From Buttiauxella gaviniae (GTDB taxonomy: Bacteria; Pseudomonadota; Gammaproteobacteria; Enterobacterales; Enterobacteriaceae), in the NCBI RefSeq assembly GCF_040786275.1, contig NZ_JBFMVT010000002.1, forward strand, positions 3,472,001 through 3,536,000: 64,000 bases of DNA, read 5' to 3'. How positions within the stretch are numbered: the stretch's first letter is position 1; every line of letters begins with the position of its first letter. The translations under genes were made by a program, and so were the position numbers. Of this stretch, positions 36,851 through 48,760 are shown piece after piece. A model generated the notes under the pieces. The model was given only the letters and a program-made list of their open reading frames with translations. It was not told where the DNA came from and did no database searches.

Positions 36851-38244
36851 ACGGCTCTCAATGATTCCGGTTCAATCTTTAACTCTACTGTAATGCTAAC
36901 CCCGCCGAAAGGCGAATGCGAGGCCGAGAGCTTGCCGTTGTGGGCGGCAACAATGTTCTGGCAGATAGACAGGCCAAGGCCCGAACCGCCGCTTGAGCGG
37001 TTGCGTGACCCTTCGGTACGGTAAAATCGCTCAAACAGCATAGTTAACTGCTCGTCGCTCACGCCAGGTGCGCTATCGGCAAAATGCATGATGAAACGCT
37101 GATTCACGACTTCGCCGGAAATCACTAACTGGCCGCCCGCATCGGTGTAACGCAGGCTATTTTCCAGCAGGTTATTGAATAACTGCATTAGCCGGTCGCT
37201 ATCACCAAAAATGGTCACGCTGTCCGGCAGGGCGAGGCTAATGGTTAAGCCGCGTGAATTGAAACGCTCGCGGAATGCGCCCGCCGCGATCTCCAGCAAG
37301 TTTATGATATCAAGAGATTGTTTCTGATAGGCCAACGCGCCTTCGTCGGACATCGACAACTGATGCAGGTCATCCACCAGTTTGGTCAGCGTCGCCACTT
37401 CCATTTGCAATGAGGCCACGGATTCCGGGGTGAATTTGCGCACGCCATCCTGAATCGCTTCCAGCTCGCCGCGTAAAATCGCCAGCGGGGTGCGCAATTC
37501 ATGGGAAATATCCGCCATATAAGCGCGGCGCATATTGTGGTTTTTCTCAAGCGTACTGGCGAGCTGGTTAAAGTCTTGCGCCAGTTTGCCTAGCTCATCC
37601 TGGCTGGTGGAAGCCACACGGGTAGTGAAATCCCCGGCGGCGAGCTGATGTGTGCCTTCTACCAGGCGTTTTACTGGAGCAAGCAAGCCCCGCGCCAGCA
37701 AGAAGGTGGCGGCAGCGGCGAGCAGCGTGGAAAGGGCGACGATAATCCAACTGGTGCGGCGTTGCTGGCGGTCAAAGTTAATATCGGTATTGCGTGTCAA
37801 GCGTTCAACGGGCGAGGCGATAACCCAACCGGCATCACGGCCATTCACCTTAATGGCGCGGCGGGTGCCGTCAGCGGGAACCGGGCCGCGTGGGCCAACC
37901 AGCACTTTATAATCCTGATCGACCACCCAGAACTGCGTGCGCCAGCCGTGCGGCGGCATATCCCGATTACGACCCTCGTCGTCGTGTTCCAGGGATTTCA
38001 GGATCTGAAAAACAAAGCGGTCGTTATTGCGTAAAAACTGCCAGTTGCCGTGCAGGGCGTACTGCTCGCCAAGCGCATCGCCAAGCATTTCCAGGCGCTG
38101 TTCATTACCGCGTTTAATGTAGTCGATAAAACCGTGCTCGAAACTGAGCCGTACACCCCAATGCATGATGGCTAACACCAGCAAGCAGGTGGAGAAAATG
38201 GCGAGGAACAGTTTGCCGGTAATGCCAGGCCGCCAGAGCTTCAT
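36847..38244 (-). CDS. baeS: Envelope-stress sensor kinase BaeS
   Basis: A 465-residue histidine kinase. There are two membrane segments (about residues 11-31 and 165-187) with a periplasmic sensor between them, then HAMP (about 188-240), the dimerisation domain with phospho-accepting H248 in [10 protein letters not shown], and the ATPase domain with [20 protein letters not shown] and GSGLGLSI. Length is close to the E. coli value (467). It overlaps mdtD upstream and baeR downstream by four bases each, so the three genes are translated from one message. Confidence 0.96.
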   Translation of the reverse strand: MKLWRPGITGKLFLAIFSTCLLVLAIMHWGVRLSFEHGFIDYIKRGNEQRLEMLGDALGEQYALHGNWQFLRNNDRFVFQILKSLEHDDEGRNRDMPPHGWRTQFWVVDQDYKVLVGPRGPVPADGTRRAIKVNGRDAGWVIASPVERLTRNTDINFDRQQRRTSWIIVALSTLLAAAATFLLARGLLAPVKRLVEGTHQLAAGDFTTRVASTSQDELGKLAQDFNQLASTLEKNHNMRRAYMADISHELRTPLAILRGELEAIQDGVRKFTPESVASLQMEVATLTKLVDDLHQLSMSDEGALAYQKQSLDIINLLEIAAGAFRERFNSRGLTISLALPDSVTIFGDSDRLMQLFNNLLENSLRYTDAGGQLVISGEVVNQRFIMHFADSAPGVSDEQLTMLFERFYRTEGSRNRSSGGSGLGLSICQNIVAAHNGKLSASHSPFGGVSITVELKIEPESLRAV

Positions 38245-39656
38245 GAGCTCCTCCTTTTGCGTCGTGCAATGACGACATTTTTGGTGGTGTCTTTTGGAAC
38301 GCGAGCGAAAATCAGCGCGGGCAGGGCGATTACCACCGCCATGCTTAACCAGGTGTACATAAAGACGCTATGGACGACGGCGCTGTCAGCCGTCAGTTGA
38401 TGATGCCCATACATGCCGAGGAATAACCCGGCGATAGTGACGCCGATACTCATGGATAGCTGCATCACCATCGACAGCATACTGTTGCCGGAGCTTGCGA
38501 GATCATCGGGTAAATCTTTCAGCGTCAGCGTGTTCATAGAAGAGAAACGGGTGGAGTTCACCATGCCGAGTAAGAACAGCACCACGGGCAGCAAATAGTA
38601 CCAGCCCATTAACGCCGTCCCCATAAAGAGCAGAATCACCAGGGCTAAACCCAGCGTGGTGGCGACCAGCACGTTGCGGTAGCCAAAGCGGTTTACCACC
38701 TGCACCACAATACGTTTCATCCCCATGCTGCCCAATACCATGGGAACCATCATTAAGCCTGCATGGAAGGGGGAAAAACCAAGACCGATTTGCAGAAATA
38801 CCGGCGTCATAAACGGGATCATGCCGCTCCCGATACGGCCGCAAAAACTGCCTAATAGCCCGAGGGAAAAGGTCTGCGTCTTAAATAAATTGAGGTTGAA
38901 CAGGGCGTTGTCATTGGCTTTAGCGTGCCATAAATAGAGCGCCAGGGCCGCGCCACCGCCGCCGACCAGCAGCCAAAGCGTTGACGGGGTAATACCCAAC
39001 CCTTTTGCGCCATCCAGCGCAATCGTCAGCGCCGCCATGCCAAACGCCAGCAGCACAAAACCCATTATGTCGAATTTGCGCGTTTGCATGGTGTAATTCG
39101 GCATCAGCCACAGCGTGGCAATCGCGCCGACAATGCCCACCGGCAGGTTAATCAGGAAGATCCAGTGCCAGGAGGCATATTCCACCAGTACACCGCCCAG
39201 CGCCGGGCCGAGTAACGGGCCGATTTGGCCGGGCAAGGTGACGAAGGTCATCGCCGCCATATATTGTTCGCGCGGCACGATTTTCATCACCGTTAAACGC
39301 CCGACGGGCACCATCATCGCGCCGCCAATCCCTTGTACCACTCGCGCCATCACCAGTTCGTCGAGCGTTGAAGCGCGAGCGCATAACAGTGAACCGATAG
39401 TGAATAATACGATGGCGGTGAAAAAGATATTTCGTACACCAACCCGGTCCGCCAGCCAGCCGCTTGCGGGCAGCATTACCGCCACCGTCAGGACATACGA
39501 CACGATCACCGAGTGCATGTGCAGCGGGCTTTCCCCAAGGCTTGTCGCCATTGAGGGCAGGGCGGTGTTGACGATAGTCGTATCCAGCGACTGCATAAAG
39601 AAGCCGAAGGCGACTATCCAGAGTTGCCAGCGGACGGCTGCGGGCAGTTCGGTCAT
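38241..39656 (-). CDS. mdtD: MFS transporter MdtD
   Basis: A 471-residue, 14-segment transporter of the DHA2 drug/proton antiporter family, the same length as E. coli MdtD. Family motifs are [15 protein letters not shown] near residue 23 (motif D), [14 protein letters not shown] and [17 protein letters not shown] near 108. It is not needed for MdtABC efflux in E. coli and has been connected with citrate-iron export there. An IS481 element lies 73 bases upstream of its start, so it can no longer be read through from mdtC without crossing the element. Confidence 0.93.
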   Translation of the reverse strand: MTELPAAVRWQLWIVAFGFFMQSLDTTIVNTALPSMATSLGESPLHMHSVIVSYVLTVAVMLPASGWLADRVGVRNIFFTAIVLFTIGSLLCARASTLDELVMARVVQGIGGAMMVPVGRLTVMKIVPREQYMAAMTFVTLPGQIGPLLGPALGGVLVEYASWHWIFLINLPVGIVGAIATLWLMPNYTMQTRKFDIMGFVLLAFGMAALTIALDGAKGLGITPSTLWLLVGGGGAALALYLWHAKANDNALFNLNLFKTQTFSLGLLGSFCGRIGSGMIPFMTPVFLQIGLGFSPFHAGLMMVPMVLGSMGMKRIVVQVVNRFGYRNVLVATTLGLALVILLFMGTALMGWYYLLPVVLFLLGMVNSTRFSSMNTLTLKDLPDDLASSGNSMLSMVMQLSMSIGVTIAGLFLGMYGHHQLTADSAVVHSVFMYTWLSMAVVIALPALIFARVPKDTTKNVVIARRKRRSS

Positions 39657-39729
39657 TTAATATCCTTCATACATTTTCCCCTCATCTTAATTCTTTGCGG
39701 CTTTTGACCCCACCCCACCCCTCCCCTTT

Positions 39730-41011
39730 TGTACAGTCCGGGGACATGGTAGACAGGTGTTCGGACACATGGTGAACACTTTTTAACATCCTTTACCCAT
39801 CGTGATCGACCTGTTTTTCAGGTCGATCACGCCCACTCTTGTGCTGTACCACCACACTTCATATTGTCCCTCTCCTGTCTCCTTCAACCCGACATGCTCG
39901 CCGATAAACGCCTTGCCCGCCTTCAGTTGCATCCCCTTAATACTGAGTTTTCCGCTTATATCCACCTTCCTGACCATCATCCCGGCATCATACTCTGCCG
40001 CCGCCGGACGGGCCTGATACTGCCGCGATGAGGGCTGGTAGCGTGATGCCGGCACCTGCATTCCCAGGGCCTCATGAGGCCGTTCCAGGTTGTATCTGTC
40101 CCGCCAGCTGTCGAACGTCTGCTGCAGCTGCTCACTGCTGAGGAACCAGCGCCCCTGCAGCAGTTCAGCCTTCAGGCTGCGGTGAAACCGCTCCAGCTTG
40201 CCCTGGGTCTGCGGGTGATAAGGCCGTGAGTGCCCGACGCAGATACCCTGGCGCATCAGCCACAGCTCCAGCGCTGTCCACGTTCCGGTGGTATCTCCCC
40301 AGGGCGCGCCGTTGTCCATGGTCATCCGCTCCGGCAAACCGTAGCGTTCGAAGACCTGCCGCAACTGAGCCTGTACGGTCCCGCGGCGCTCGTCGGCACA
40401 ATGGGCCAGGCACAGGGAGAAACGGGAGTGGTCATCGAGCAGGGTGAGTGGATGGCAGCGACCGGCGGCAAACGGAAAATGCCCTTTAAAATCCATCTGC
40501 CAGAGCTGGTTAGGGGCAGCATGTTCGAAACGCCCGGTGGCAGGAATGCCGGACGGGAGGCCGGGCAACAGCCCATGGCGTGCCATCAGGTTATGGACGG
40601 TGCTGAAGGCAGGCAGGGTGTGGCCCTGGCGCTCGAGTGCGACCTTTATCTTGCGGGCGCCCCATGCCGGATAGCGTGCGTGAGCCTGGCGTAACAGGTC
40701 GACAACAGCCTCAGGCGTGCAGTGGGGAGAATGACGGGGTGTTCGCGGGCGCTCAGTGAGGCCCGCGTGGCCTTCAGCCAGCCAGCGGCGCAGCCACTTG
40801 TAACCTGTGGCAGGCGCAATGTTAAAGCGACGACAGAGCGCCCGGATGTTGGCCCCGTCCTGCGAGGCAAAGTGAACGAACTCGGTACGTAATGACATGG
40901 TATCTCTCGCATCCCACGGCATAAGCGGCTCCTGAAAGAAGTACTCATGCCTTAGTTGTAAGTGTCTACCATGTCCCCGAACAAGTGTTCACGATGTCCC
41001 CGGACTGTACA
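39730..41011 (-). mobile_element. Complete IS481-family insertion sequence
   Basis: A 1282-bp element. Both ends carry TGTACAGTCCGGGGACAT as perfect 18-bp outer inverted repeats, continuing imperfectly to about 35 bp. The flanks are a 5-bp direct repeat CCTTT (39725-39729 and 41012-41016), the expected target duplication. The target is the GC-rich palindromic repeat between mdtC and mdtD. The transposase reads in the same direction as the surrounding operon. The duplication and intact gene indicate a recent, probably active insertion. A second copy enters the window at its left edge. Confidence 0.93.
39783..40922 (-). CDS. IS481-family transposase
   Basis: A 379-residue DDE transposase. The N-terminal helix-turn-helix region reads IRALCRRFNIAPATGYKWLRRW (about residues 27-48). 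The rve catalytic core (about 135-260) has Asp in LWQMDFKGHF, Asp in MTMDNGAPWG and Glu in TQGKLERFHRSLKAEL, giving a complete DDE set. The start at 40922 gives the usual N terminus of this family; an internal ATG at 40898 is the alternative. The frame is uninterrupted. Confidence 0.94.
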   Translation of the reverse strand: MPWDARDTMSLRTEFVHFASQDGANIRALCRRFNIAPATGYKWLRRWLAEGHAGLTERPRTPRHSPHCTPEAVVDLLRQAHARYPAWGARKIKVALERQGHTLPAFSTVHNLMARHGLLPGLPSGIPATGRFEHAAPNQLWQMDFKGHFPFAAGRCHPLTLLDDHSRFSLCLAHCADERRGTVQAQLRQVFERYGLPERMTMDNGAPWGDTTGTWTALELWLMRQGICVGHSRPYHPQTQGKLERFHRSLKAELLQGRWFLSSEQLQQTFDSWRDRYNLERPHEALGMQVPASRYQPSSRQYQARPAAAEYDAGMMVRKVDISGKLSIKGMQLKAGKAFIGEHVGLKETGEGQYEVWWYSTRVGVIDLKNRSITMGKGC

Positions 41012-41075
41012 CCTTTCCAGGGGAGGGAGCCGTTAACTCCTCCCCCTGGCAAGGGGGAGGCTGGGAGGGGGTCTA

Positions 41076-44000
41076 TCACCCTAACTCTCTTTCCGAAGAA
41101 ACGACGGGACGCCTGAACCGCAGGCGCAAACGGTCAAAGAACAGATAAACCACCGGCGTGGTGTACAGCGTCAGCAGTTGGCTGACCACCAAACCGCCTA
41201 CAATAGTTATCCCGAGCGGCTGGCGCAGTTCCGCACCGTCACCGCTGGTGAGCACCAGCGGCAATGCCCCAAACAGCGCCGCCAGCGTGGTCATCATAAT
41301 CGGGCGAAAGCGCAGCAGACAGGCCTGGAAAATCGCCTCTTCAGGCTGCAGGTTCCCGTTACGCTGCGCGTCGATGGCAAAGTCCACCATCATGATGGCG
41401 TTTTTCTTCACAATGCCAATTAACAGCATGATCCCGATAAGCGCAATCAGGCTAAACGGTGCGCCAAATAATTCCAGCGCCAGTAACGCGCCGACGCCCG
41501 CAGAGGGTAGGGTTGAGAGGATCGTCAGCGGGTGAACGTAGCTCTCGTACAAAATCCCCAGCACGATGTAGACGGTAGCAATGGCGGCGATGATTAGTAG
41601 CACCTGGGATTTCATCGTGTCCTGGAACACCTGCGCGGTTCCGGCGTACATGCCGCGCACCGTTGACGGCACGCCGAGCGCGGTCATGGTGCGGTCGATA
41701 GCCTCGCTCGCTTCCGATAACGACACCCCGGTTGGCAGGTTAAAGGAAACGGTGGAGGCTGCCGACAGCCCCTGATGATTGACCGAAAGCGGCGCGTTCG
41801 CCGGTTGCCATTTGGCAAAATATGAAAGCGGAATCGCTTTGCCTTCTTTATTGATAACGAACATCTGATCCAGGGCGCTGATGTCCTGTGTGTAGCGCGG
41901 ATCGACCTGCATGACCACTTTGTACTGGTTAAGCGGCTGATAGATAGTCGAGATTTGTCGTTGTCCAAACGCGTTATTTAGCAGATTGTTGGCATCGCTG
42001 ACGCTAATCCCAAGCCGCGCCATGGTTTCACGGTCATACACCAGATCCATCTCCGCGCCGTTGTTCTGGCTGTCGGAGTTCACATCGGCAAGCTGCGGCA
42101 GCTTAGCAAGCGCCTGGCGGATCTTCGGCTCCCAGGTGCGCAAATCGGCCAGATTATCTGACAGCAACGTGTACTGATAGCTGGCGTTAGCCTGGCGTCC
42201 GCCGACGCGAATATCCTGAACCGCCATCAGGAACAGGCTGGCTCCGGGCTCTTTTGCCAGCGCTTTACGCAGGCGGTCAATAACCTGTTGCGCGGACTCT
42301 TTGCGCTCGGAGAGCGGCTTTAACGAGATGAACATCATGCCGCTGTTGACCCGCGAACCGCCGGTAAACCCTGTCACGTTTTCCACTGCCGGATCTTCAC
42401 GAATGATTTTCATAAAGTCCTGCAATTTGCCGCGCATCGCCTGGAATGAAATGCTCTGGTCGGCCTGAATATTGCCCATCAAACGCCCGGTGTCTTGCTC
42501 CGGGAAGAAGGTTTTCGGGATGGCGATATACAGCCAGATGTTGAGTGCAATGGTCGCTAACAGCACCACGCCCACCAGTCGGGTATGGTTGAGCACCCAT
42601 TTCAGCGAGCGCCCGTAGCCTTGCTGCATCGCCACTAAAAGGCGGCCAAATCCGCGATTGCGGGTCGGCGCGTGCTGCGGTTTATTCTTCAATAGCCAGC
42701 CGCACATCATCGGCGTGAGCGTAATCGACACCAATAGCGAAATGCCGATGGCGACCGACAGCGTGACGGCAAACTCTTTAAATAGTCTTCCCGGTAAACC
42801 GCCCATTAACAGCAGCGGCAGGAAAACGGCGACCAGCGATAAGCTCATCGACAGCACCGTAAAACCCACTTCGCGCACGCCCTGAAGCGCCGCCTGCAAC
42901 GGTTTAACGCCCGCTTCCAGATGGCGAGAAATATTCTCCAGCACCACAATCGCATCATCCACCACAAAGCCGGTGGCGATAGTCAGCGCCATTAACGACA
43001 GATTATTCAGGCTGAAGCCGCACAAATACATGGCGATGAAAGTGCCAATCAGCGAAACTGGCACCGCAACGGCAGGAATCAACGTTGCACGCCCGGATCG
43101 CAGGAACACGAATACCACCAGGATCACCAGCGCGATGGAGATAATCAGCGACTGTTCGACTTCCGCAAGCGAGGCGCGAATGGTTGGCGAGCGATCCTGC
43201 GCAATTTGCAAATCAATCGACGCGGGAATGGTTTCGCGCAGCTCGGGGATTTTCGCCCGAATACGGTCAACCGTCTCGATGATGTTCGCTTCCTGGGATT
43301 TGCGAATCATCAGCAAAATGGCCGGTTTCGCGTTGGTCATCCCGGCGTTGCGTACGTCCTGCACGGAGTCGGTGACGTTAGCCACATCACGCAGATGCAC
43401 TGCGCCCCCGCTATTGTAATGAATAATCAGCGGCTGATATTCCGCCGCGGTTTTCAGCTCGTCGTTGGTTTGCAACTGCCAGCGCTTAGAGTGGTCTTCG
43501 ACGGCACCTTGCGGGCGTCGTACGTTAGCGTTGTCGATAGCCGTGCGCACCGCATCCAGGGAAACGCCCTGGTTAAACAGCGCCTGCGGGTTGAGATCGA
43601 CGCGCACCGCCGGGAGCGAACTTCCGCCGACATCCACATCCCCCACGCCGTCAATTTGCGCGACGGTCTGCGCCAGTTGCGTGGAGGCGAAGTCATACAG
43701 TTGGCCTTGCGAGAGGGTGTCGGAGGTCAGCGTCAGAATAATGATCGGGGCATCTGATGGGTTGGCTTTACGGTAGGTCGGGCGGCTGGGCATTCCGCTT
43801 GGCAACAGGCTTTGAGCGGCGTTAATCGCGGCCTGCACGTCACGCGCGGCACCGTTGATGTCCCGGTCAAAGTTGAATTCCAGAATGATGCGCGTGCTGC
43901 CGAGTGAACTGGATGAGGTCATTTCACTGACGCCCGCGATACGCCCAAGCGCGCGTTCAAGCGGCGTTGCCACCGACGACGCCATGGTTTCAGGTGACGC

Positions 44001-44159
44001 GCCGGGCAGAGAGGCGCTGACCATAATCACCGGGAAATCCACCTGCGGCAGCGGGGCGACCGGCAGCAAACGGAAGCCCAGCACGCCACACAGCGTGAGG
44101 GCCACCGTCAGGAGAATGGTGGCGACGGGCCGATAGATGAACAGTGCAAAGAATTTCAC
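41076..44159 (-). CDS. mdtC: RND multidrug efflux subunit MdtC
   Basis: A 1027-residue inner-membrane RND transporter with 12 membrane segments and two large periplasmic loops. It starts at GTG, overlapping the mdtB stop (GTGA), with the usual [12 protein letters not shown] opening. [21 protein letters not shown] in segment 4 carries the proton-relay Asp pair. MdtB and MdtC form a mixed trimer with MdtA and TolC and export bile salts, novobiocin and other compounds; MdtC is the main drug-binding subunit in E. coli. The stop is followed directly by a repeat fragment and the IS. Confidence 0.95.
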   Translation of the reverse strand: MKFFALFIYRPVATILLTVALTLCGVLGFRLLPVAPLPQVDFPVIMVSASLPGASPETMASSVATPLERALGRIAGVSEMTSSSSLGSTRIILEFNFDRDINGAARDVQAAINAAQSLLPSGMPSRPTYRKANPSDAPIIILTLTSDTLSQGQLYDFASTQLAQTVAQIDGVGDVDVGGSSLPAVRVDLNPQALFNQGVSLDAVRTAIDNANVRRPQGAVEDHSKRWQLQTNDELKTAAEYQPLIIHYNSGGAVHLRDVANVTDSVQDVRNAGMTNAKPAILLMIRKSQEANIIETVDRIRAKIPELRETIPASIDLQIAQDRSPTIRASLAEVEQSLIISIALVILVVFVFLRSGRATLIPAVAVPVSLIGTFIAMYLCGFSLNNLSLMALTIATGFVVDDAIVVLENISRHLEAGVKPLQAALQGVREVGFTVLSMSLSLVAVFLPLLLMGGLPGRLFKEFAVTLSVAIGISLLVSITLTPMMCGWLLKNKPQHAPTRNRGFGRLLVAMQQGYGRSLKWVLNHTRLVGVVLLATIALNIWLYIAIPKTFFPEQDTGRLMGNIQADQSISFQAMRGKLQDFMKIIREDPAVENVTGFTGGSRVNSGMMFISLKPLSERKESAQQVIDRLRKALAKEPGASLFLMAVQDIRVGGRQANASYQYTLLSDNLADLRTWEPKIRQALAKLPQLADVNSDSQNNGAEMDLVYDRETMARLGISVSDANNLLNNAFGQRQISTIYQPLNQYKVVMQVDPRYTQDISALDQMFVINKEGKAIPLSYFAKWQPANAPLSVNHQGLSAASTVSFNLPTGVSLSEASEAIDRTMTALGVPSTVRGMYAGTAQVFQDTMKSQVLLIIAAIATVYIVLGILYESYVHPLTILSTLPSAGVGALLALELFGAPFSLIALIGIMLLIGIVKKNAIMMVDFAIDAQRNGNLQPEEAIFQACLLRFRPIMMTTLAALFGALPLVLTSGDGAELRQPLGITIVGGLVVSQLLTLYTTPVVYLFFDRLRLRFRRPVVSSERELG

Positions 44160-47100
44160 AGCACGTCCTCATCACCACGAGCGAAGCGACGACGCACCGC
44201 GTGCGACAGGTTATCAAACAACAGGTAAATAACCGGCGTGGTGAACAGCGTTAACACCTGGCTGACCAACAATCCGCCCACCATCCCGATCCCCAATGGG
44301 CGGCGCAGCTCTGCCCCAACGCCCGTCGAGAGCATCAGCGGCAGCGCCCCAAGCAGGGCGGCAAGGGTTGTCATCAGAATTGGGCGGAAACGCAAAAGGC
44401 AGGCCTGATAAATCGCGTCGTAGGGTTTCATCCCCTGCTCACGTTCAGCCGCCAGCGCGAAGTCGATCATCATGATGGCATTTTTCTTCACGATACCGAT
44501 TAGCAGGATGATGCCGATTATCGCAATCACATCCAGTTCAGCGCCCGCCAACATCAGCGCCAGCAGCGCGCCCACGCCTGCGGTGGGCAGCGTAGAAAGA
44601 ATGGTTATCGGATGAATGAAACTCTCATACAGCACGCCGAGCACAATATACATCGCCACTACGGAGGCTACGATCAACCAGATGGTGCTCCCTAACGCGG
44701 CCTGGAAGGCCAGGGTGCTGCCCTGGAATTGGGTGGTGATATCCGCCGGCATAGCGAGATCTTTTTCTGCCGCCGTTATCGCGTTGACCGCCTCTTCCAG
44801 CGAATAGTTACTGGTGACGTTAAATGAGAAGGTGCTCGACGGGAACTGGTCGAGATGGTTTACCGTCAGCGGGGCTAAGCGCTGCTCGATTTTTGCAATG
44901 GCGCTTAGCGGCACGCTGCCACCCTCGGTGCTGGCAAGACGGATATTATCCAGCGCGCTCAGGCCTGGCGTGGCGCTGGTGTCGTGCTCAAGCACCACGC
45001 GATACTGGTTCGCCTGCGTGTAAATGGTAGAAATCAGGCGCTGACCAAACGCGTTGTACAGCGCGTTATCCACATCTGACATCGAGATCCCCAGGCGGCT
45101 GGCGCTGGCCCGGTCAACGTTGACGTAAGCCACCAGCCCCTGATCCTGCCAGTCGCTGCTGACATCCGCCAGTTGCGGCAAGGTGCGCAATTTTTCTGTC
45201 AATTGCGGAACCCAGGTGCTGAGCTCGTCGAGTGATGTGGCCTGCAGGCTGAACTGATATTGCGTGCGGCTCACGGTGGTATCGATAGTCAGATCTTGCA
45301 CCGGCTGCAGGTAAAGCGCCACGCCAGGGACTTTCGCGACATCACTCTGCAGACGTTCAATCACCACAGGAATGCGGTCGTCACGGTCGCTCAACGGTTT
45401 AAGGTTGATTTGCAAACGCGCGCTGTTCAGCGACGGGTTAGTGCCGTCCACGCCAATAAATGACGTCAGGCTTTCCACCGCCGGATCTTTCATTATCACG
45501 TCTGCAACCTGCTGCTGGCGCTGAGCCATGTTGGCAAATGAGACGGACTGCGGGGCTTGTAGCGTGCCCTGAATAATGCCGTTATCCTGAATCGGGAAGA
45601 AGCCTTTCGGGATGAAAATCCACAGCAAAACGGTGAGCGCCAGGGTACCGAAAGCGACGCCCAGCGTCAGCCACGGGTGATTTAACACGCGCGTTAGCAT
45701 TCGCCCATAACCGGCAATCACACGGTCGAAAAAGCGCTCGCTGGCGCGGGAAAAACGGTTCTGTTTACGCAGCGATTCGTGGCTTAACATGCGGGCGCAC
45801 ATCATTGGCGTCAGCGTCAGCGACACCACCGCAGAAATCAAAATGGCAATCGCCAGCGTGACGGCAAACTCGCGGAACAAGCGTCCCACGATATCGCCCA
45901 TAAACAGCAGCGGGATTAGCACCGCAATCAGCGAGAAGGTCAGTGAAATAATGGTAAAGCCAATCTCGCCCGCGCCTTTTAGCGAGGCGGCAAGCGGCTT
46001 TTCACCTTTTTCGATATAGCGTGAGATGTTTTCGATAACCACAATGGCGTCATCGACCACAAAACCGGTGGCGATGGTTAGCGCCATGAGCGTCAGGTTA
46101 TTTATCGAGAAGTCCAAAAAGACCATCACGGCAAAGGTGCCAATCAACGACAGCGGCACTGCAACCGCCGGAATAATGGTCGCCGGAACATTGCGCAGGA
46201 ACAGATAAATGATCATCACTACCAGCGCGATGGCGAGCATTAATTCGTGCTGCGTATCGGTGACCGAGGCGCGAATATTGGTGGTGCGGTCGCTGAGTAA
46301 TTTGACCTCGACCGATTTGGGCAAACTTTTGGTTAACGCGGGCAACATCGCACGAATGCTGTCGGCGGTATCGATAATGTTGGCCCCCGGCTGGCGCTGG
46401 ACGTTCATCACAATCGCGGGCTGTTTGTTCGCCCAGGCACCGAGCCAGGCATTTTCTGCACCTTGCTCAACGGTTGCCACATCCCCAAGACGAATGGGTG
46501 CCCCGTTCTGATACGCAATAATCAGGTTGCGGTATTCATCGGCAGACTGCATTTGGTCGTTTGCCGAGAGGGTAACGGCGCGTTCCGGGCCATCCAGGCT
46601 GCCCTTTGCCGAGTTGACGTTGGCGCTGGTGATTGCCGTGCGCACCGTTTCGCTGGTTAATCCGAGGGCGGCAATGGCGGGCGCGTTGAGTTTCACGCGC
46701 ACAGCAGGGCGCTGGCCGCCGGAAAGTGTCACCAGACCGACGCCGGAAACCTGCGAAATTTTTTGCGCGACACGCGTCTCTACCATGTCTTCAACTTGCG
46801 TCATTGGCATGGCGGTGGAGGTGACGGCGAGCGTCATAATTGGCGGATCGGCGGGGTTAACTTTGCTGTAAACCGGCGGGTTAGGCAGATCGTTTGGCAG
46901 CAGGTTGGTGGCGGCGTTAATCGCGGCTTGAACTTCCTGCTCGGCAACATCTAATGGCAGCGTAAGCTGGAATTGCAGCGTAATGACCGAGGCACCGCCT
47001 GCACTCTGCGAGGACATCTGTTTCAGGCCGGACATCTGCCCAAACTGGCGCTCAAGCGGCGCGGTAATCGCCGATGTCACCACATCCGGGCTGGCACCCG

Positions 47101-47281
47101 GATAAAGGGTGACGACCTGGATTGTCGGGTAATCCACTTCGGGGAGTGCCGAAACCGGCAGGAAGCGATAACCAATAATCCCGGCAAGCAAAATAGCCAC
47201 CATTAAAAGCGTGGTGGCGACGGGCCGCAGGATAAACAGGCGAGACGGGCCTCCCGTGGCGCTCGGGGGTAACACCTGCAT
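44156..47281 (-). CDS. mdtB: RND multidrug efflux subunit MdtB
   Basis: A 1041-residue RND protein, one residue longer than E. coli MdtB from memory. The N terminus [20 protein letters not shown] enters the first membrane segment. [25 protein letters not shown] holds the proton-relay residues in segment 4. It partners MdtC two-to-one in the mixed pump; proton translocation is assigned mainly to MdtB. It overlaps mdtA and mdtC at its ends. Confidence 0.95.
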   Translation of the reverse strand: MQVLPPSATGGPSRLFILRPVATTLLMVAILLAGIIGYRFLPVSALPEVDYPTIQVVTLYPGASPDVVTSAITAPLERQFGQMSGLKQMSSQSAGGASVITLQFQLTLPLDVAEQEVQAAINAATNLLPNDLPNPPVYSKVNPADPPIMTLAVTSTAMPMTQVEDMVETRVAQKISQVSGVGLVTLSGGQRPAVRVKLNAPAIAALGLTSETVRTAITSANVNSAKGSLDGPERAVTLSANDQMQSADEYRNLIIAYQNGAPIRLGDVATVEQGAENAWLGAWANKQPAIVMNVQRQPGANIIDTADSIRAMLPALTKSLPKSVEVKLLSDRTTNIRASVTDTQHELMLAIALVVMIIYLFLRNVPATIIPAVAVPLSLIGTFAVMVFLDFSINNLTLMALTIATGFVVDDAIVVIENISRYIEKGEKPLAASLKGAGEIGFTIISLTFSLIAVLIPLLFMGDIVGRLFREFAVTLAIAILISAVVSLTLTPMMCARMLSHESLRKQNRFSRASERFFDRVIAGYGRMLTRVLNHPWLTLGVAFGTLALTVLLWIFIPKGFFPIQDNGIIQGTLQAPQSVSFANMAQRQQQVADVIMKDPAVESLTSFIGVDGTNPSLNSARLQINLKPLSDRDDRIPVVIERLQSDVAKVPGVALYLQPVQDLTIDTTVSRTQYQFSLQATSLDELSTWVPQLTEKLRTLPQLADVSSDWQDQGLVAYVNVDRASASRLGISMSDVDNALYNAFGQRLISTIYTQANQYRVVLEHDTSATPGLSALDNIRLASTEGGSVPLSAIAKIEQRLAPLTVNHLDQFPSSTFSFNVTSNYSLEEAVNAITAAEKDLAMPADITTQFQGSTLAFQAALGSTIWLIVASVVAMYIVLGVLYESFIHPITILSTLPTAGVGALLALMLAGAELDVIAIIGIILLIGIVKKNAIMMIDFALAAEREQGMKPYDAIYQACLLRFRPILMTTLAALLGALPLMLSTGVGAELRRPLGIGMVGGLLVSQVLTLFTTPVIYLLFDNLSHAVRRRFARGDEDVL

Positions 47282-48531
47282 CAGGAAGCCGCTCCGTTAC
47301 GTTTGTGCTTTTTCTGCGTTTCTGCAGGCACGGAAGGTGTGCTTGCCGTGGCAGATTGCGCCTCGACGACTTCAACTTTTGCGCCTTCGGTCAGGCGGTC
47401 AATCCCGTCGGTGACGACACGGTCGCCAGCAGACAGGCCTGCGGTAATCACTACTTTTTGGCTGTCCTGAATGCCTGTCGTCACGAGGTGTTTGCTGACT
47501 TTATCTTCGCTATTAAGCACCCAGACGAAGTTGCCTTCGTTACCCATTTGCACGGCGGCAGTTGGGATGACGACCGCATTTTGCTGGGTATCCACCAGCA
47601 TGTGCGCATTCACAAACTGATTCGGGAAAAGTGCATCGTCTTCGTTATTAAAACGGGCTTTGAGTTTGATGGTGCCGGTGGTGGCGTCAATCTGGTTATC
47701 CAGGCTTAACAATGAACCGCTGCTGAGTTTCTGCTTGTTGGTGCGATCCCAGGCCTCAACGCTCAGCGTAGCGCCCGCTTTTTGCGCCTTAACGACGGTG
47801 GCGATGTCGCCTTCCGGCAGGGTAAAGATCAGGTCGATAGGGTGAGTTTGCGTCAGAACCACGATCCCGGCGGTGTCGCCGCTGGAAATCTGATTGCCGA
47901 TATCTACCTGTTTAAGCCCCACGCGGCCATCAATGGGCGCGGTGATGCGGCTCCAGTCGAGCTGCAATTGTGCGCTGGCAACGGCGGCTTCATCCGCTTT
48001 GATCGTGCCGACGGACTCATTCACTAACGCTTGTTGAGCATCCATTTCCTGGCGAGAAACCAGATTAGTTTTTACCAGTTGCTGGTAACGCGCCAGATCG
48101 CGACGGGCGTTGGCGAGCGTTGCCTGATCTTTGGCGAGCTGGCCTTGTGCCTGGGCGAGGGCGATTTTGAATTGGCTTGGGTCAATTTCTGCCAGTAAAT
48201 CACCGGCTTTAACCTGTTGCCCTTCCTGGAAGTGAATGGCCTGTAGCTGCCCATCTACACGGCTACGCACGGTAACGGTATTCGCGGCGGTAATCGTCCC
48301 GAGCCCGGTGAGATAACGCGGCACCGATTCACTGGCTGCTGTCGCCGCCTGAACCGGGGCGAGCGCACCACCGCGCATCCCTGGTCGACCACCAGCAGGG
48401 CGTTGCTGCGCTGATTGCGAGCGAGCGTTATCGTTATCGGTAATCGTGCTGCGCCAGTAAAAAACGGCGGCGATAACGACAATAACGGCTACAGCAATCC
48501 ATAACCAACGTGCGGTGAAAGTGCCTTTCAT
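47281..48531 (-). CDS. mdtA: Periplasmic adaptor MdtA of the MdtABC pump
   Basis: A 416-residue membrane fusion protein. An N-terminal anchor (about residues 8-27) is followed by a lipoyl/hairpin region ([32 protein letters not shown] near 87-118), a coiled coil, and the barrel domain [19 protein letters not shown] near 195. It joins MdtB/MdtC to TolC. The start lies under the BaeR-dependent promoter region. It is the first gene of mdtABC. Confidence 0.95.
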   Translation of the reverse strand: MKGTFTARWLWIAVAVIVVIAAVFYWRSTITDNDNARSQSAQQRPAGGRPGMRGGALAPVQAATAASESVPRYLTGLGTITAANTVTVRSRVDGQLQAIHFQEGQQVKAGDLLAEIDPSQFKIALAQAQGQLAKDQATLANARRDLARYQQLVKTNLVSRQEMDAQQALVNESVGTIKADEAAVASAQLQLDWSRITAPIDGRVGLKQVDIGNQISSGDTAGIVVLTQTHPIDLIFTLPEGDIATVVKAQKAGATLSVEAWDRTNKQKLSSGSLLSLDNQIDATTGTIKLKARFNNEDDALFPNQFVNAHMLVDTQQNAVVIPTAAVQMGNEGNFVWVLNSEDKVSKHLVTTGIQDSQKVVITAGLSAGDRVVTDGIDRLTEGAKVEVVEAQSATASTPSVPAETQKKHKRNGAAS

Positions 48532-48607
48532 ATGTGTACTTGTTCTCTTCCTGAAACTATTCGGCCTAATGATACTAGTGTAGTGAGGGAGGAGGGCGGA
48601 AAAATGG

Positions 48608-48625
48608 AGGAATTATGAAGTACTG
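48608..48625 (-). promoter_or_regulatory. Candidate BaeR box upstream of mdtA
   Basis: On the minus strand CTTCATAATTCC aligns with the CTCCATDATTGG core of the published BaeR box; about ten of eighteen positions agree. It lies roughly 80-95 bases before the mdtA start. The match is only moderate and rests on the known BaeR control of mdtA in E. coli. Confidence 0.35.
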
Positions 48626-48732
48626 TATGGATTAGTCCTGGAAGGCGATTTTTTACGAGAAGCCTCGTAGGATTTTGATGAGAAAGTATCCTGACCACGT
48701 TTTTGCCAATAACCTGTGGTTTATATTTTAAA

Positions 48733-48750
48733 TATAAACTATAGTTTATA
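48733..48750. promoter_or_regulatory. Palindromic operator candidate of the toxin-antitoxin pair
   Basis: TATAAACTATAGTTTATA is a perfect 18-bp palindrome ending ten bases before the toxin start codon. Its place and symmetry are what is expected for the site where the antitoxin represses its own operon. AAGGTGATGG next to it supplies the ribosome site. Confidence 0.65.
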
Positions 48751-48760
48751 AGGTGATGGT

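Larger units (their letters stand above)
39706..41073. repeat. GC-rich palindromic repeat split by the IS481 element
   Basis: The left part GACCCCACCCCACCCCTCCCC lies at 39706-39726 and the right part CCAGGGGAGGGAG...GGAGGCTGGGAGGGGGTC at 41017-41073. Joined without the IS they give the same palindrome as at 26546-26626. The uninterrupted repeat would lie in the mdtC-mdtD gap. Confidence 0.75.

Noticed and set aside
1-40922. Composite transposon bounded by the two IS481 copies
   Set aside because: The copies are direct repeats, but the interior contains long stretches of E. coli-like ancestral gene order, so transfer as one unit is unlikely; independent insertions explain the data better.
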